Assembly (NCBI GenBank): GCA_013361685.1
Contig: JABFXP010000881.1
Span: forward strand, 1 to 33,410
Source: Catenulispora sp.
GTDB lineage: Bacteria > Actinomycetota > Actinomycetes > Streptomycetales > Catenulisporaceae
Direction: 5' to 3'
DNA length: 33,410 nucleotides
A program made the position numbers and the translations under genes. Below, piece by piece: positions 7,671 to 16,484 of the stretch. Under the pieces are notes generated by a model. The model saw only the letters and a program-made list of their open reading frames with translations. It did not search any database and was not told the DNA's origin. Position 1 is the first letter of the stretch. Each line of letters starts with the position of its first letter.

Positions 7671-8357
7671 TCAGGTAGCGGGGTGGCCGTCGAGTGCGGC
7701 GCGGATGGCAGCGACCCACTCGGGGACGGGGAGCGGGTTCTCCCACCGGGTGGCCTGCTTCTCGGCGGCGTCGCACACCGCGTGGGCGGCGATGTAGCCG
7801 CGCGTCAGCTCGGCCATCTCTTCGGCGATGGTGGGCTCGACGCCGACGTAGAGGGCGCGCTCGGCCTCCAGCTCCCGGACCCGGGCGCGTGCCTCGTCGC
7901 GCTGCTGGGTGGCCTTGGCGAGCGCAGGCCGGATTTCGGGGGCGACGTCGCGGGCGATCAGGCTGGGGGTCCGCTCGTCTTCCCAGTCCCAGCCGGGCCC
8001 GTGCAGGGCTTCGGTGATGGCCTCCTCGACGTCGATGTCGGTGTCGATGTCGTCGCGGTGCAGGGCACGGATGGCGTTGTCGCGGCAGTGGGTCATCTCG
8101 GCGAGCTGACCTTCCAGCCGGCGGACCCGGGCGACGAGCTGCTCGACGTCGGTTCGGGCGGCGGCCACAAAGGTGGCGTTGCGATCGCCGTGGTCGGGGA
8201 GGTCGACGTTGCAGGTCTCGCCGACCCAAGGGGCGTGCAGGGTGTGCATGTCGGGGTCACCGGCGTAGATCTCTGACCCGTCGGCATACCACGGCCCGGG
8301 GGTGGCAGCGTTGAGCCGGGCCTGGATGGCGTCGAGGTCGAGGGGCGCGTCGGTCAT
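7671..8357 (-). CDS. hypothetical protein, common actinophage/prophage type (ATPGPWYADG...)
   Basis: 228-aa ORF, coherent sequence with helical central region. Confidence 0.7.
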   Translation of the reverse strand: MTDAPLDLDAIQARLNAATPGPWYADGSEIYAGDPDMHTLHAPWVGETCNVDLPDHGDRNATFVAAARTDVEQLVARVRRLEGQLAEMTHCRDNAIRALHRDDIDTDIDVEEAITEALHGPGWDWEDERTPSLIARDVAPEIRPALAKATQQRDEARARVRELEAERALYVGVEPTIAEEMAELTRGYIAAHAVCDAAEKQATRWENPLPVPEWVAAIRAALDGHPAT

Positions 8358-8360
8358 GAC

Positions 8361-8678
8361 TCAGGCCTCCTGGGCGGCGCGGAAGGCGGTGATGTTGCTG
8401 GGGTGGATGGGGCCGTCGAGGTAGACGCCGATGTCGCCGACGATGCCGTACGGGTCGTGGCTGGCGTCGATGCGCTGGAGGACCTGCTGGATGAGCCACA
8501 GGCGGGCGCGGGCGTCCTCGGTGGTGCCGGCGGGCGTGATCTGCCAGCCTTCCCGGGACAGGGCGTTGAGGACCTGGCCGAGGATGTACGCCGGGTTGTC
8601 GTCGACGAGGGTGGCCTTGTCGAGGGCGGTCCGCAGGGTGGCGATGGCGGCGGGCGGCGCGGGCCGGGTCTGGCTCAT
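8361..8678 (-). CDS. hypothetical protein
   Basis: ATG 8678 overlapping upstream stop. Confidence 0.6.
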   Translation of the reverse strand: MSQTRPAPPAAIATLRTALDKATLVDDNPAYILGQVLNALSREGWQITPAGTTEDARARLWLIQQVLQRIDASHDPYGIVGDIGVYLDGPIHPSNITAFRAAQEA

Positions 8679-8869
8679 CGGGTGTTCTCCTCGGTGGTGT
8701 TGAGGCGGTGTGCGAGGTCGGCGGCCTGCCCGGGGGTGATCAGGTACGTGGCGGCCTGACCGGTTGTGAGGTCGCGGATGGTGATCTCGTGGCTGAGGGT
8801 GCCGTGGCTGCCAGCGGTGTGGGCCGAGGCCTGCTCCCAGGCGGCAAGCGCGGCGGTCAGGTTGCTCAT
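8675..8869 (-). CDS. 64-aa hypothetical protein
   Basis: ATG 8869 preceded by GGAG; overlapped ends. Confidence 0.6.
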   Translation of the reverse strand: MSNLTAALAAWEQASAHTAGSHGTLSHEITIRDLTTGQAATYLITPGQAADLAHRLNTTEENTR

Positions 8870-9522
8870 CGGGTCTCCTCGGCGTGCTGGTTGGCGAGTT
8901 CGAGCAGAACGTCTGGGGAAGCACCGGTAGTGAGAGCGCGGTCGACTGTCCAACCCCGGCGAAGACGGTGAACGACCGTGTTGGGCTTGAGACCCAGCAA
9001 CTCGGCCCAGTCAGTGACGACCAGGGTTCGCCCTCGCCATGTGATGGCGTGGTTCGTGCGCTTGTTGCGCTGCTGCTCGGCGCGGGTTGCCCATCGGCAG
9101 TTCTCTGGCGAGTAGGGACCGTCAACGTCCGTCCGGTCGAGCTCCAGCTCGGGTGAGAAGGTTTGGCCCATGTCGGCCGCGAAGTTCTCGTAGGAGCGCC
9201 ACTGGTCGCAGACCGTTATGCCGCGTCCCCCGTAGTTGTGGTACTCGGAGTTCTTGGGGTTGCCGGTCCGCGAGAGCATCGCCCGCCAGCGGTGGTACAG
9301 CGGGGACCTGGACTCTCCGTGGGTTGTGTTGGCAGCGGCGGTAGCACAGGAGGAGCACGCCCTGGTCCTGCCCTGGGTGAGCGTCGACCCGCGTACCTGG
9401 ACACGTCGGCCGCAGTCGCAGCGGCAGTTCCATATCCAGGCCTTGGACCTGTCCTGGTGGGATCGTTCGGCTACGGTCAGCTTTCCGAACCGCTGCCCGA
9501 TCAGCTCAAGACGTGCTGGCAT
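8866..9522 (-). CDS. phage HNH/AP2-like endonuclease family protein
   Basis: GQRFGKLTV...CRCDCGRRVQVRGSTLTQGRTRACSSC; SPLYHRWRAM...YGGRGITVCDQWRSYENF...ELDRTDVDGPYSPENCRWATRAEQQRNKR. Confidence 0.85.
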   Translation of the reverse strand: MPARLELIGQRFGKLTVAERSHQDRSKAWIWNCRCDCGRRVQVRGSTLTQGRTRACSSCATAAANTTHGESRSPLYHRWRAMLSRTGNPKNSEYHNYGGRGITVCDQWRSYENFAADMGQTFSPELELDRTDVDGPYSPENCRWATRAEQQRNKRTNHAITWRGRTLVVTDWAELLGLKPNTVVHRLRRGWTVDRALTTGASPDVLLELANQHAEETR

Positions 9523-9976
9523 CGATCTCTCCGATCGGCTCGCGGCAGACTTCGAGAAGCACGTCGGCGTGGCAGGGCTGGCCGAGCGCGCACCGGCAGA
9601 CGAGGTCGCGGCCGGCCAACTCGCGGCGGGCGTCGACGACGGTGAGGTGGGGACTGCAGTGCTGCCACAGGCGGACGCTGCTGGTCGGAGCGGTCAGCGC
9701 GGCGCGGTACAAGTCGACGCTCTCCTGCCGGGTGAGGTACCGGATGGCGTGAGGGGTGACCCGGCCGTCGGGGTGCAAGTACGGGTGAGTGCGGCCGGCG
9801 GAGCTGATGCGGGTCTCCAACTCCCACTCGGAGCCATCGAGGGCGGGGACGCGGGCGAGGGCGTGGCGGGTGCGCCAGCTCCAGGGGTTGGCCCAGCGGC
9901 TGCCGGGGCCGACGTAGATGGCACCCTCGGGGGCGCGCCAGCCGCGGACGGGCGGGCGGTGGAGTCGGGCGGTCAC
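9506..9976 (-). CDS. DUF4326-like protein
   Basis: YVGPGSRWANPW...CRCALGQPCHADVLLE motif set. Confidence 0.8.
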   Translation of the reverse strand: MTARLHRPPVRGWRAPEGAIYVGPGSRWANPWSWRTRHALARVPALDGSEWELETRISSAGRTHPYLHPDGRVTPHAIRYLTRQESVDLYRAALTAPTSSVRLWQHCSPHLTVVDARRELAGRDLVCRCALGQPCHADVLLEVCREPIGEIDASTS

Positions 9977-9986
9977 GGTGGTCTCC

Positions 9987-10184
9987 TCAGGCGGCGGGGC
10001 GGGTGGTCTGGTGGACGAGCCAGGCGTCGAGGCGACTGCCGTGGCTTCCGGCCGAGAGACGGCGGCCGGTGGGGGTGTGGCAGGTTGTGCCGGCCTTGGC
10101 GCGGCAGGTGGGGACGGGGCAGGGGATGGCCCACTCGGGCGGCCGCTCGCGGTGGCGGAGGCCGGCAGGCATCGGGGCGCCCAT
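9987..10184 (-). CDS. small zinc-finger-like protein
   Basis: CPVPTCRAKAGTTCHTPTGRRLSAGSHGSRL; ATG 10184 overlaps upstream stop. Confidence 0.7.
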   Translation of the reverse strand: MGAPMPAGLRHRERPPEWAIPCPVPTCRAKAGTTCHTPTGRRLSAGSHGSRLDAWLVHQTTRPAA

Positions 10185-10933
10185 CACGCGGCCCGGTGGC
10201 GGCGGCGGTCGTAGCCGGCCATGACGACGACGTCGGTCATCTCGGTGAGGCGGCTGACGATCCGGTCGCCAAGGACGATGTCGAGCCCGGGGCCGAGGAC
10301 CGCGCCGGTCTTCGGGTGGCGGGGCGCCTCGGTGGGGTAGTTCGAGGTGAAGATCGTCGGGCGGCAGGCGTTGTAACGCTCGTTGATCAGCCGGTAGGTG
10401 ATCTCCTCGACCCACTCGGAGGCCTTGGCGGAGCCGAGGTCGTCCAGCAGGAGGAGCGGGATGCGGGCGAGCCGGTTGAGGCCGGTCTCGGTGCCCGCGT
10501 CGGAGCCGCCGGGGCGGAGCCGGCCGTACATGTCGGCGGCGGTGGTGGCGATGATCTCGTACCGGGCTGGCCCGGCTTCGGCGATCATCCGCAGGGCGGC
10601 CCATGCCTGGTGGGTCTTGCCGGTGCCGGTGGTGCCGGTGAGAAGAAGGGACCGGGCCTCGGCCGGGTTGGCGGCGGCCTGCTCGGCCCAGGCGGCGACT
10701 GCGGGGTCGGTGACGATGCGGGCGTTGGCGTACCGGTTCGGGACGGCGTTGCCCCAGCGGGCGAGGGCGAACTCGGCGCGGGCGCGGTGGTGGTACTCGG
10801 GGTGGCCGGGCTGGTCGGGGCTGGGGGCGTCGTCGACGGTGCCGCGGTCGGGAAGGTCGAGGCCGCGGGCTTCGAGTCGGGCCTGGAGGGCGGCCATGGC
10901 GGCGGCGGGGTTCATGCGCTGGGGCTCGGGCAT
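10184..10933 (-). CDS. DnaC/IstB-like AAA+ helicase loader
   Basis: Walker A LLLTGTTGTGKTHQAW, Walker B IPLLLLDDLGSAK, sensor-like TIFTSNYP. Confidence 0.9.
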   Translation of the reverse strand: MPEPQRMNPAAAMAALQARLEARGLDLPDRGTVDDAPSPDQPGHPEYHHRARAEFALARWGNAVPNRYANARIVTDPAVAAWAEQAAANPAEARSLLLTGTTGTGKTHQAWAALRMIAEAGPARYEIIATTAADMYGRLRPGGSDAGTETGLNRLARIPLLLLDDLGSAKASEWVEEITYRLINERYNACRPTIFTSNYPTEAPRHPKTGAVLGPGLDIVLGDRIVSRLTEMTDVVVMAGYDRRRHRAA

Positions 10934-11814
10934 CAGGAGGTCCAGCCGTTCTTGTACACGGACGGGTCGGGATTGGTGTAGGGCTGCCAGTCGCTGCCGG
11001 ACACGGCACGGAGCGGAGGCCGCTGGCCAACAGCGGTATCGGGCTCGTCGTCGTAGCAGCCCTTGTTGAGCCAGGTCGCCGGGTGCTTGGTGTACTGCGG
11101 GTCCTCGTTGGCGCGCTCGCGGGCGTAGGCGGTGGCGGCGTTGACGAGGTGCTGCGGATCGGCGCCGCGCTCAATGGCGGCGCACCACGCCTTCTTTGCT
11201 TCCTCGCGGGCCTTCTTCTTCGGGTAGACGAGCCAGAAGGCGCCGAACGCTTCGAGGTGGTGGTCGACCTTCGGCTTGGCTGGGGAAGGGGTAGCCGGGG
11301 CTCGGCCTTCGCTGCGGGAAGAGTCTTTATCTGTTGAGGGGTCTGAGGGGTATGAGGAGAAGGGGGTAGCCCCGGCTCCTTCTGAGTGAGCCGTGGCTCC
11401 TTCTGAATGAGCCCCTGCTCCCCCTTGCGGGCCTGAAGGGGTAGCCGTGGCTCCTTCTAGGGGTAGCCCCTGCTCCCCCTTGGCCCCGGAAGGGGTAGCC
11501 ACCGCTACCCCTTCGAAGGGCGGAACGAGGAACGTCATCCGAACACCGGGCACTGCGTACAGCGCTCGCCCGTCCTTGCCCTTGCCGATCGGGATTCGGA
11601 ACTCCCAGCCGGCCACGGCGAGCCGCTTGAGCGCGTTCCGCACGACGCTGGTGTCCTTCGCCCCGGTCCACCGGGCCAAGTCCTCCAGGGCGGCCCAGGA
11701 CTTGCGGGTCTCCTCGTTGGCGTCGTCCGCGATCTCCAGGGCCACGGCGCGCTGAAGCCCGGTCACCTGCGGGCCCAGGGCCTCCCGCAGTTGGCGTCGC
11801 AGCTCGTAGCCCAC
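10933..11814 (-). CDS. phage replication initiator/O-like HTH protein
   Basis: N-terminal winged-helix-like region, repeat-rich linker, C-terminal FWLVYPKKKAREEAKKAWCAAIERGADPQHLVNAATAYARE...YTKHPATWLNKGCYDDE. Confidence 0.85.
   Translation of the reverse strand: MGYELRRQLREALGPQVTGLQRAVALEIADDANEETRKSWAALEDLARWTGAKDTSVVRNALKRLAVAGWEFRIPIGKGKDGRALYAVPGVRMTFLVPPFEGVAVATPSGAKGEQGLPLEGATATPSGPQGGAGAHSEGATAHSEGAGATPFSSYPSDPSTDKDSSRSEGRAPATPSPAKPKVDHHLEAFGAFWLVYPKKKAREEAKKAWCAAIERGADPQHLVNAATAYARERANEDPQYTKHPATWLNKGCYDDEPDTAVGQRPPLRAVSGSDWQPYTNPDPSVYKNGWTS
11286..11514. repeat. iteron-like repeats within initiator gene, candidate replication origin
   Basis: GGGGTAGCC at 11288, 11363, 11438, 11460, 11492; GGCTCCTTCT at 11374, 11395, 11449; inverted repeat GAAGGGGTAGC-cacc-GCTACCCCTTC 11489-11514. 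Confidence 0.55.
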
Positions 11815-11898
11815 GTGGTCCTTCTTCCAGTAGTGCGGTCGGGGTTGGTGGCCTGGGGCGGGGGCGGTGACACCCCGCCCCAGGCAGTCAGGCGGGCG

Positions 11899-12930
11899 TC
11901 AGCCCTGGGCGTTGGCCTGCTCGGCCGTCGCCTCGGCGCGCTTCCGGCGGCCTTCGATGTAGGTGTCGATCCAGGCCTGCGGGTCGTGTCCGAGCTGCTC
12001 GGCCTCGTCGAAGGCGGTCTCTGCGAAGTCACCGCCGTCCAGCTCGTCCGCGATGTCGGCGAGCGCGAGTTCGGTGGTGCGCGGGTCGATGACCCGCAGG
12101 ACCTGCAACAGCCGGTGCGCGATCCAGGCGTGCGACCCGGCCCGGCTGTGGGCGCCCATGGCGGCGTAGTCCGTACCGCCGATCACGTCGTACAGCTCCT
12201 GGGATGAGATGAGTACCTGCTTGAGGAGGTCTTCGGTCATCGTCGGCCCGTTGTCGTTCTCGGCCGACAGCGGCAGGTCAACGCCCGGTTCGACGGCGAA
12301 GCCGAGTGAGCCAGCCCATTCGGTGGTGAGGGCGGCCCTGGAGGGTGCCTCCCCGTGAACCTGCCGGATCGGCATCTGCATGCCGAGGAAGTCGGGGCCG
12401 GCCACGACGAACGGCGCCTCCGCCGAGGCCTGGGTGATCTGCAGGTGACGGCCGGCCTTCGCCCAGCGGTTCAGGTACTGCGTGTCGAGGCCGGAGATGT
12501 CGACCGTCTCGGCAGCGGGCTCCAGGTGCTTGTTGAACAGGGCCCGCCAGGGGGCGTGGGCGCCGCCCATGGTCGGCAGGACGATGCGGCCCATGTTGCT
12601 GACCGCAGTCATCTGCCCGGGGGTGACGGCCAGTTCGATGGTGTCGCGGTGGCTGTGCGCTTCGGCCCACGACTGCAGGTAGGTGACGTGCATGGCGCCG
12701 ACGGTGGCCGTCCACTCGTCGTCGCAGGACCGCAGGCGGCGGCGGGCGACAGCGAGGGTGTACCGGTCGGTGGTCACGGCGTGGAGGTAGGTGCCGTCGT
12801 TGTCGAAGTGGACGCTCGACAGGATCGGGGTGCTGCTCTGCGGCTTGGCCATGTGCGGCATGACCTGGTCGAGGGCCTCGGCGAGCTGGTGAGCGGGGAG
12901 GCTGGTCGTGGTGATGGCCACGGTGGTCAC
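11899..12930 (-). CDS. DNA polymerase III beta (sliding clamp)-like phage protein with extra C-terminal helical region
   Basis: TPILSSVHFDNDGTYLHAVTTDRYTLAVARRR resembles DnaN N-domain; GTG 12930 with AGGAGA upstream. Confidence 0.65.
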   Translation of the reverse strand: MTTVAITTTSLPAHQLAEALDQVMPHMAKPQSSTPILSSVHFDNDGTYLHAVTTDRYTLAVARRRLRSCDDEWTATVGAMHVTYLQSWAEAHSHRDTIELAVTPGQMTAVSNMGRIVLPTMGGAHAPWRALFNKHLEPAAETVDISGLDTQYLNRWAKAGRHLQITQASAEAPFVVAGPDFLGMQMPIRQVHGEAPSRAALTTEWAGSLGFAVEPGVDLPLSAENDNGPTMTEDLLKQVLISSQELYDVIGGTDYAAMGAHSRAGSHAWIAHRLLQVLRVIDPRTTELALADIADELDGGDFAETAFDEAEQLGHDPQAWIDTYIEGRRKRAEATAEQANAQG

Positions 12931-13076
12931 GGCTTCTCCTGAGGGTCTGGTGGTTCGGGGTGTCCGGCCTGCGCGGCCGGGGTGTGGGCGGGGCAGCGCC
13001 AGTGGCCGGCCGGGTAGCGGCGGCTTGGCTGCCCGCAGTACCGCTGGTCTGCAGGCAGCCACTGGTCGCAGGTCAC
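12927..13076 (-). CDS. 49-aa Cys-containing protein (VTCDQWLPADQRYCGQPSRRYPAGHWRCPAHTPAAQAGHPEPPDPQEKP)
   Basis: Manual translation; GTGA-type overlap with both neighbours; not in ORF track. Confidence 0.6.
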   Translation of the reverse strand: MTCDQWLPADQRYCGQPSRRYPAGHWRCPAHTPAAQAGHPEPPDPQEKP

Positions 13077-13255
13077 GCCAGCTGGTCGAGGCCGAGGGCC
13101 GCGAGCAGCAGCTGCTCGTCTGCTGCGTCCCAGGCCCGACCGGCGATGTACCGGCGAGCCGCGGCGACGGTGCTCTCCGGCAGCGGTGGAGCCGTCAGGG
13201 TCACGCTGTACGCCTCCGCGCGTTCTGCCGGGTCCTTACGCTCGAGCGAGGTCAC
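13073..13255 (-). CDS. 60-aa hypothetical protein
   Basis: GTG 13255 overlapping whiB-like stop. Confidence 0.5.
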   Translation of the reverse strand: MTSLERKDPAERAEAYSVTLTAPPLPESTVAAARRYIAGRAWDAADEQLLLAALGLDQLA

Positions 13256-13536
13256 GCCGCCACCGGCTTTCGGGCCCGCACGACCGGGTCCATGGCCGCA
13301 CGCTCCTCGGGGGTCAGAGCCGCGAAGACTCCGAAGCGCATCTCCGCTGGCGTGCCGGTCTCTCGCTCCAGAACCTCGGTCCTGCACTTGCGCTGCACCG
13401 GGCACTGCCGACAGCTGGCCTTGGCGGCCTCGATCGCGCGCCGCTTCGCCGACGTCGGACGAACCTCCTCCGGGAACCAGCTGTCGAGGTCACCGCCGCA
13501 TGCCGCATGCTGGCGCCAGTCGAGCGTGTCGCTCAT
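13252..13536 (-). CDS. whiB: WhiB-family Fe-S transcription factor
   Basis: WRQHAACGGDLDSWFPE...AKASCRQCPVQRKCRTEVLERETGTPAEMRFGVFAALTPEER: four Cys and WhiB-like FGV(F)xALTPEER. Confidence 0.95.
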   Translation of the reverse strand: MSDTLDWRQHAACGGDLDSWFPEEVRPTSAKRRAIEAAKASCRQCPVQRKCRTEVLERETGTPAEMRFGVFAALTPEERAAMDPVVRARKPVAA

Positions 13537-13976
13537 GCTGCCGCCTCTTGGTTGACCCAGCGGCCGACCGTGCGCTCGTTCACGCCGAGGTCCCGGGCGA
13601 TGTCGCCCTGGAACTCGCCGAGCTGGTGGTAGCGGATCCGGGCCTTCGCCTTCAGCTCGTCCTTGAACCAGCCGACCAAGGGGGACGCCAACCGCGGCAT
13701 GACCGCGATCTGCCGCAGCGTCTTGTCTGTGGTCGGCGCCGGGATGGGACGCTCGTGCTCGTCCCAGGTCAGGTAGCCGAGCACATCGGCGACCGTCCGG
13801 TCCGGGTCGACCAGGCCCGCGAGGACGACGATCATCAGGTCGCGCTCCCAGGCGTCCAACTGCGCGAGGACGTGGGTGATCTCGCGGGGGCCGCCTTCGC
13901 CACGGACGATGCATGCCAGGCCGGCTGCGATTGGCAGCAGACGCTCGGCGGCGTCTCCGCGCTGTTCGGGGCTCAT
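13533..13976 (-). CDS. HTH (sigma-like/terminase-small-like) DNA-binding protein
   Basis: C-terminal LGEFQGDIARDLGVNERTVGRWVNQEAAA. Confidence 0.7.
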   Translation of the reverse strand: MSPEQRGDAAERLLPIAAGLACIVRGEGGPREITHVLAQLDAWERDLMIVVLAGLVDPDRTVADVLGYLTWDEHERPIPAPTTDKTLRQIAVMPRLASPLVGWFKDELKAKARIRYHQLGEFQGDIARDLGVNERTVGRWVNQEAAA

Positions 13977-14731
13977 CGGGTCACCTCCTGTCGGGGGATG
14001 AGCGGCCAGTGGCCGTGGACGCTGGTGGCGTCGCGGCCCTGCCGGGTCAGGTACTGCCGCAGACCGTCCGCCTGCTCGGCAGCCCACACCTGCTGGCGCT
14101 TGTGCAGCTCGACGGGCTCCAGCTCGGCGATGGCCGGGTAGCGCTCGGCGATCTCGTACGCCACCTTCACGGCGGCGAGGGCGTCAGCCGCAGCCTCGTG
14201 CGCGCCGTCAAGGGTGACCCCGTAGTGCTCGCACAGCGCGCCGAGGTTCCGCCTGCCGCGCCGGTACCGGTCGACCTGCCGGTCCAGGACCAGCGGATCC
14301 ACCACGACCGGCTCCAGCCCGGCGAGCTCGGCGAGCGTCCGGTGCCCATGGCGCCGCAACTCCCGATCCAGCATGGTGAAGTCGTACGGCGCGTTCATGG
14401 CCACGATCGGCGTGCCCTCACGGACGTGATCGGCCAGAGCGATCGCGATCTCCAGCACCACCCGGGCCGCAGGCCGGCCCATCTGGCGGGCCCGCTCCGT
14501 CGTGATGCCGTGCACCGCAGCGGCGCCCTCGGGGATCTCCACCCCCGGGTCGGCGACCCACCCGAACCGGGTCGGAGCCATCCAGCGGATCGCGTTGTCC
14601 TCGCGGTACTTCCACCGCTGCGGACCCACCCGCAGCACGGCGGCGGTCACGATCCGGTCCTCCCGCGGATTGACACCAGTAGATTCGACGTCGAAGCCGA
14701 CCAGCGGCCGGTAGTGCCACGGGCGGCTCAC
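13973..14731 (-). CDS. DnaQ-like 3'-5' exonuclease (DEDDh)
   Basis: VGFDVESTGVNPREDRIV, VHGITTERAR, NAPYDFTMLDREL, HEAAADALAAVKV motifs. Confidence 0.93.
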   Translation of the reverse strand: MSRPWHYRPLVGFDVESTGVNPREDRIVTAAVLRVGPQRWKYREDNAIRWMAPTRFGWVADPGVEIPEGAAAVHGITTERARQMGRPAARVVLEIAIALADHVREGTPIVAMNAPYDFTMLDRELRRHGHRTLAELAGLEPVVVDPLVLDRQVDRYRRGRRNLGALCEHYGVTLDGAHEAAADALAAVKVAYEIAERYPAIAELEPVELHKRQQVWAAEQADGLRQYLTRQGRDATSVHGHWPLIPRQEVTR

Positions 14732-15600
14732 TCGGCACCCCCGGGCTGCGCGACCTGCGGCCACGCGGCCTGCTCGGCGGGGACGTCGGCCACCTCGGCG
14801 GCGGGCGGAGAGGGGATCTCGGTGACGGTCACCCGCTCGACCGGGAACTCCTCATCGATGGTGACCTCGCCACGCTGCACCGACTTGTACGTCACCCCGA
14901 GCTGCGCGACGTCGAACTCCGTCCACTTCCCGCTTGCTCGACCGAGCTTGGCCTCGATCCGGTCGACGGTCACCCCCATGCCCTCGAACATCCGGACCGC
15001 GTCAGCGATGCGCTGCGGCAGCGGCTTGCCGCCACCACTGGTGATGGTCCGGGTACAGATGTCCTTGGCCTCCTCGACGAACCAGGCCGGCAGGACGGAG
15101 AAGATCGCCTCACGTAGGCGCCGGGCGCCGTTGTTGGCGTTGTTCTCGTAGATGTCGCGGAGGTCGACGAGCTTCTTCGGGCCACCCTTTACGTCCCGCT
15201 TGTGGGGGACGATGAACACCTGCGACGACCGGGCGTTGGTCTGGACGTCCCACGCGAAGGCCTGCATCTCCGACTCGCCGAACTCGTCGTCACGGCGGAG
15301 CTCGGCGAGGCCGTACTGGATGTTGCCCCAGCAGCGGGCCAGCTCGCGGGCCAGGTGCACGGACGGCCCGGAGACCGTGGACCCGCCACGGGAGTACCGG
15401 AAGAACGCCCGCTCGGCGAGGCCCTTCTGCTGGCACGACTGGCGCATCTCGGCGACCGCCGCCTGCACGTTCCTCGGGCACTGCTGGGCGACGACGATCG
15501 CGGCCTGGACCTCGGCGACCGCGCGGGACTGCTCCACCGCGGTGCCCTGCCCGATCCGGGCCGGCGCCTGCGGCATGAACTGCTCGACGGGGTTACTCAC
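14728..15600 (-). CDS. recT: RecT-like single-strand annealing protein
   Basis: ECQQ-like block, FFRYSRGGSTVSGPSVHLARELARCWGNIQYGLAELRRD. Confidence 0.85.
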   Translation of the reverse strand: MSNPVEQFMPQAPARIGQGTAVEQSRAVAEVQAAIVVAQQCPRNVQAAVAEMRQSCQQKGLAERAFFRYSRGGSTVSGPSVHLARELARCWGNIQYGLAELRRDDEFGESEMQAFAWDVQTNARSSQVFIVPHKRDVKGGPKKLVDLRDIYENNANNGARRLREAIFSVLPAWFVEEAKDICTRTITSGGGKPLPQRIADAVRMFEGMGVTVDRIEAKLGRASGKWTEFDVAQLGVTYKSVQRGEVTIDEEFPVERVTVTEIPSPPAAEVADVPAEQAAWPQVAQPGGAE

Positions 15601-16484
15601 TGCTGGTTCTCCTGCTTCTCGGCCCAGGCGGGCAGGGAGACGATCTCGACGCGGTCGGAGTAGCCGGGCCACTGCCCGGAGGCGGTGCACGCCTGATAGA
15701 TCGAGAGGGCCTCGCGGTTGCGGCGTCGGCCGGCCCGGATTGCGACCGGGTCGAGCTGCACCACGTGGATCAGGTACGGGGCGGTCTTCTCCTGGAACAC
15801 GAAGACCATGACGACGTCCTCAACCCCGAGCACCGCCCGGATCCCGTCCACGTACCACGGGTCCTGCTGGTAGTAGCCGTGGTCGTACACCGCCCGCTCA
15901 ATCGACCTCGGGTCCGCCGACGCGCAGGTCTTGTAGTCCGGGACGATCAGCCGGCCACCCGTCGGATACGGCAGCCAGTCCGGGCGGCACCGCCGCCACA
16001 CCCCCGTGGCCTGATCCACCCAGAACAGGGACTGCTCGGGCATTCCCGAGCCGGGGGCGAACAGGCGGGACGCCACAGGGTGCTGGCGGATCGCGGCCGC
16101 CATGGCGTGGACCTGGTCCCACTCGGCGGGCCGCAGCGGGATCGCGCCCCGCTCACGGACGTCGGCGACCTCGGCCTTTACGGCGCTGGTCCGCCACTCG
16201 TCCGCGTCGATCCGCACCAGCTCCGGGCCCGCCCCGAGCACCACCATGTGCGCGGCCGAACCGAAGTCGAACACCCGCCGCGGCTTCTGGCCGTGGGTGC
16301 GCTCGTGCTGGAACAGCGCCGGACACGACGGGGCCAGCAGCCGGCGGGCGCCGGTCGAGGAGAGAGAGCCGCCCGGGACCGGGTCCGCGTGGTACTGCGC
16401 GTTGCTCATCTCGTACACGCCGGGCCGGTCGACGATGGGCCCGGCGGCCGGGGCGAAATGCCCCGGCAGCTCGGTGATGGTCAT
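15597..16484 (-). CDS. RecE/RecB-like PD-(D/E)XK exonuclease
   Basis: VYEMSNAQYHADPVPGGSLSSTGARRLL; CRPDWL...LIVPDYKT; YDHGYYQQDPWY; adjacent to RecT. Confidence 0.9.
   Translation of the reverse strand: MTITELPGHFAPAAGPIVDRPGVYEMSNAQYHADPVPGGSLSSTGARRLLAPSCPALFQHERTHGQKPRRVFDFGSAAHMVVLGAGPELVRIDADEWRTSAVKAEVADVRERGAIPLRPAEWDQVHAMAAAIRQHPVASRLFAPGSGMPEQSLFWVDQATGVWRRCRPDWLPYPTGGRLIVPDYKTCASADPRSIERAVYDHGYYQQDPWYVDGIRAVLGVEDVVMVFVFQEKTAPYLIHVVQLDPVAIRAGRRRNREALSIYQACTASGQWPGYSDRVEIVSLPAWAEKQENQQ

Noticed and set aside
9236-10981. 581-aa plus-strand ORF
   Set aside because: Antisense to HNH, DUF4326, zinc-finger and DnaC-like genes; repetitive Gly/Ala/Val composition.
12960-15151. Long plus-strand ORFs 12960-14141 and 13913-15151
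   Set aside because: Antisense to WhiB, DnaQ-like and RecT genes, which have recognisable motifs.
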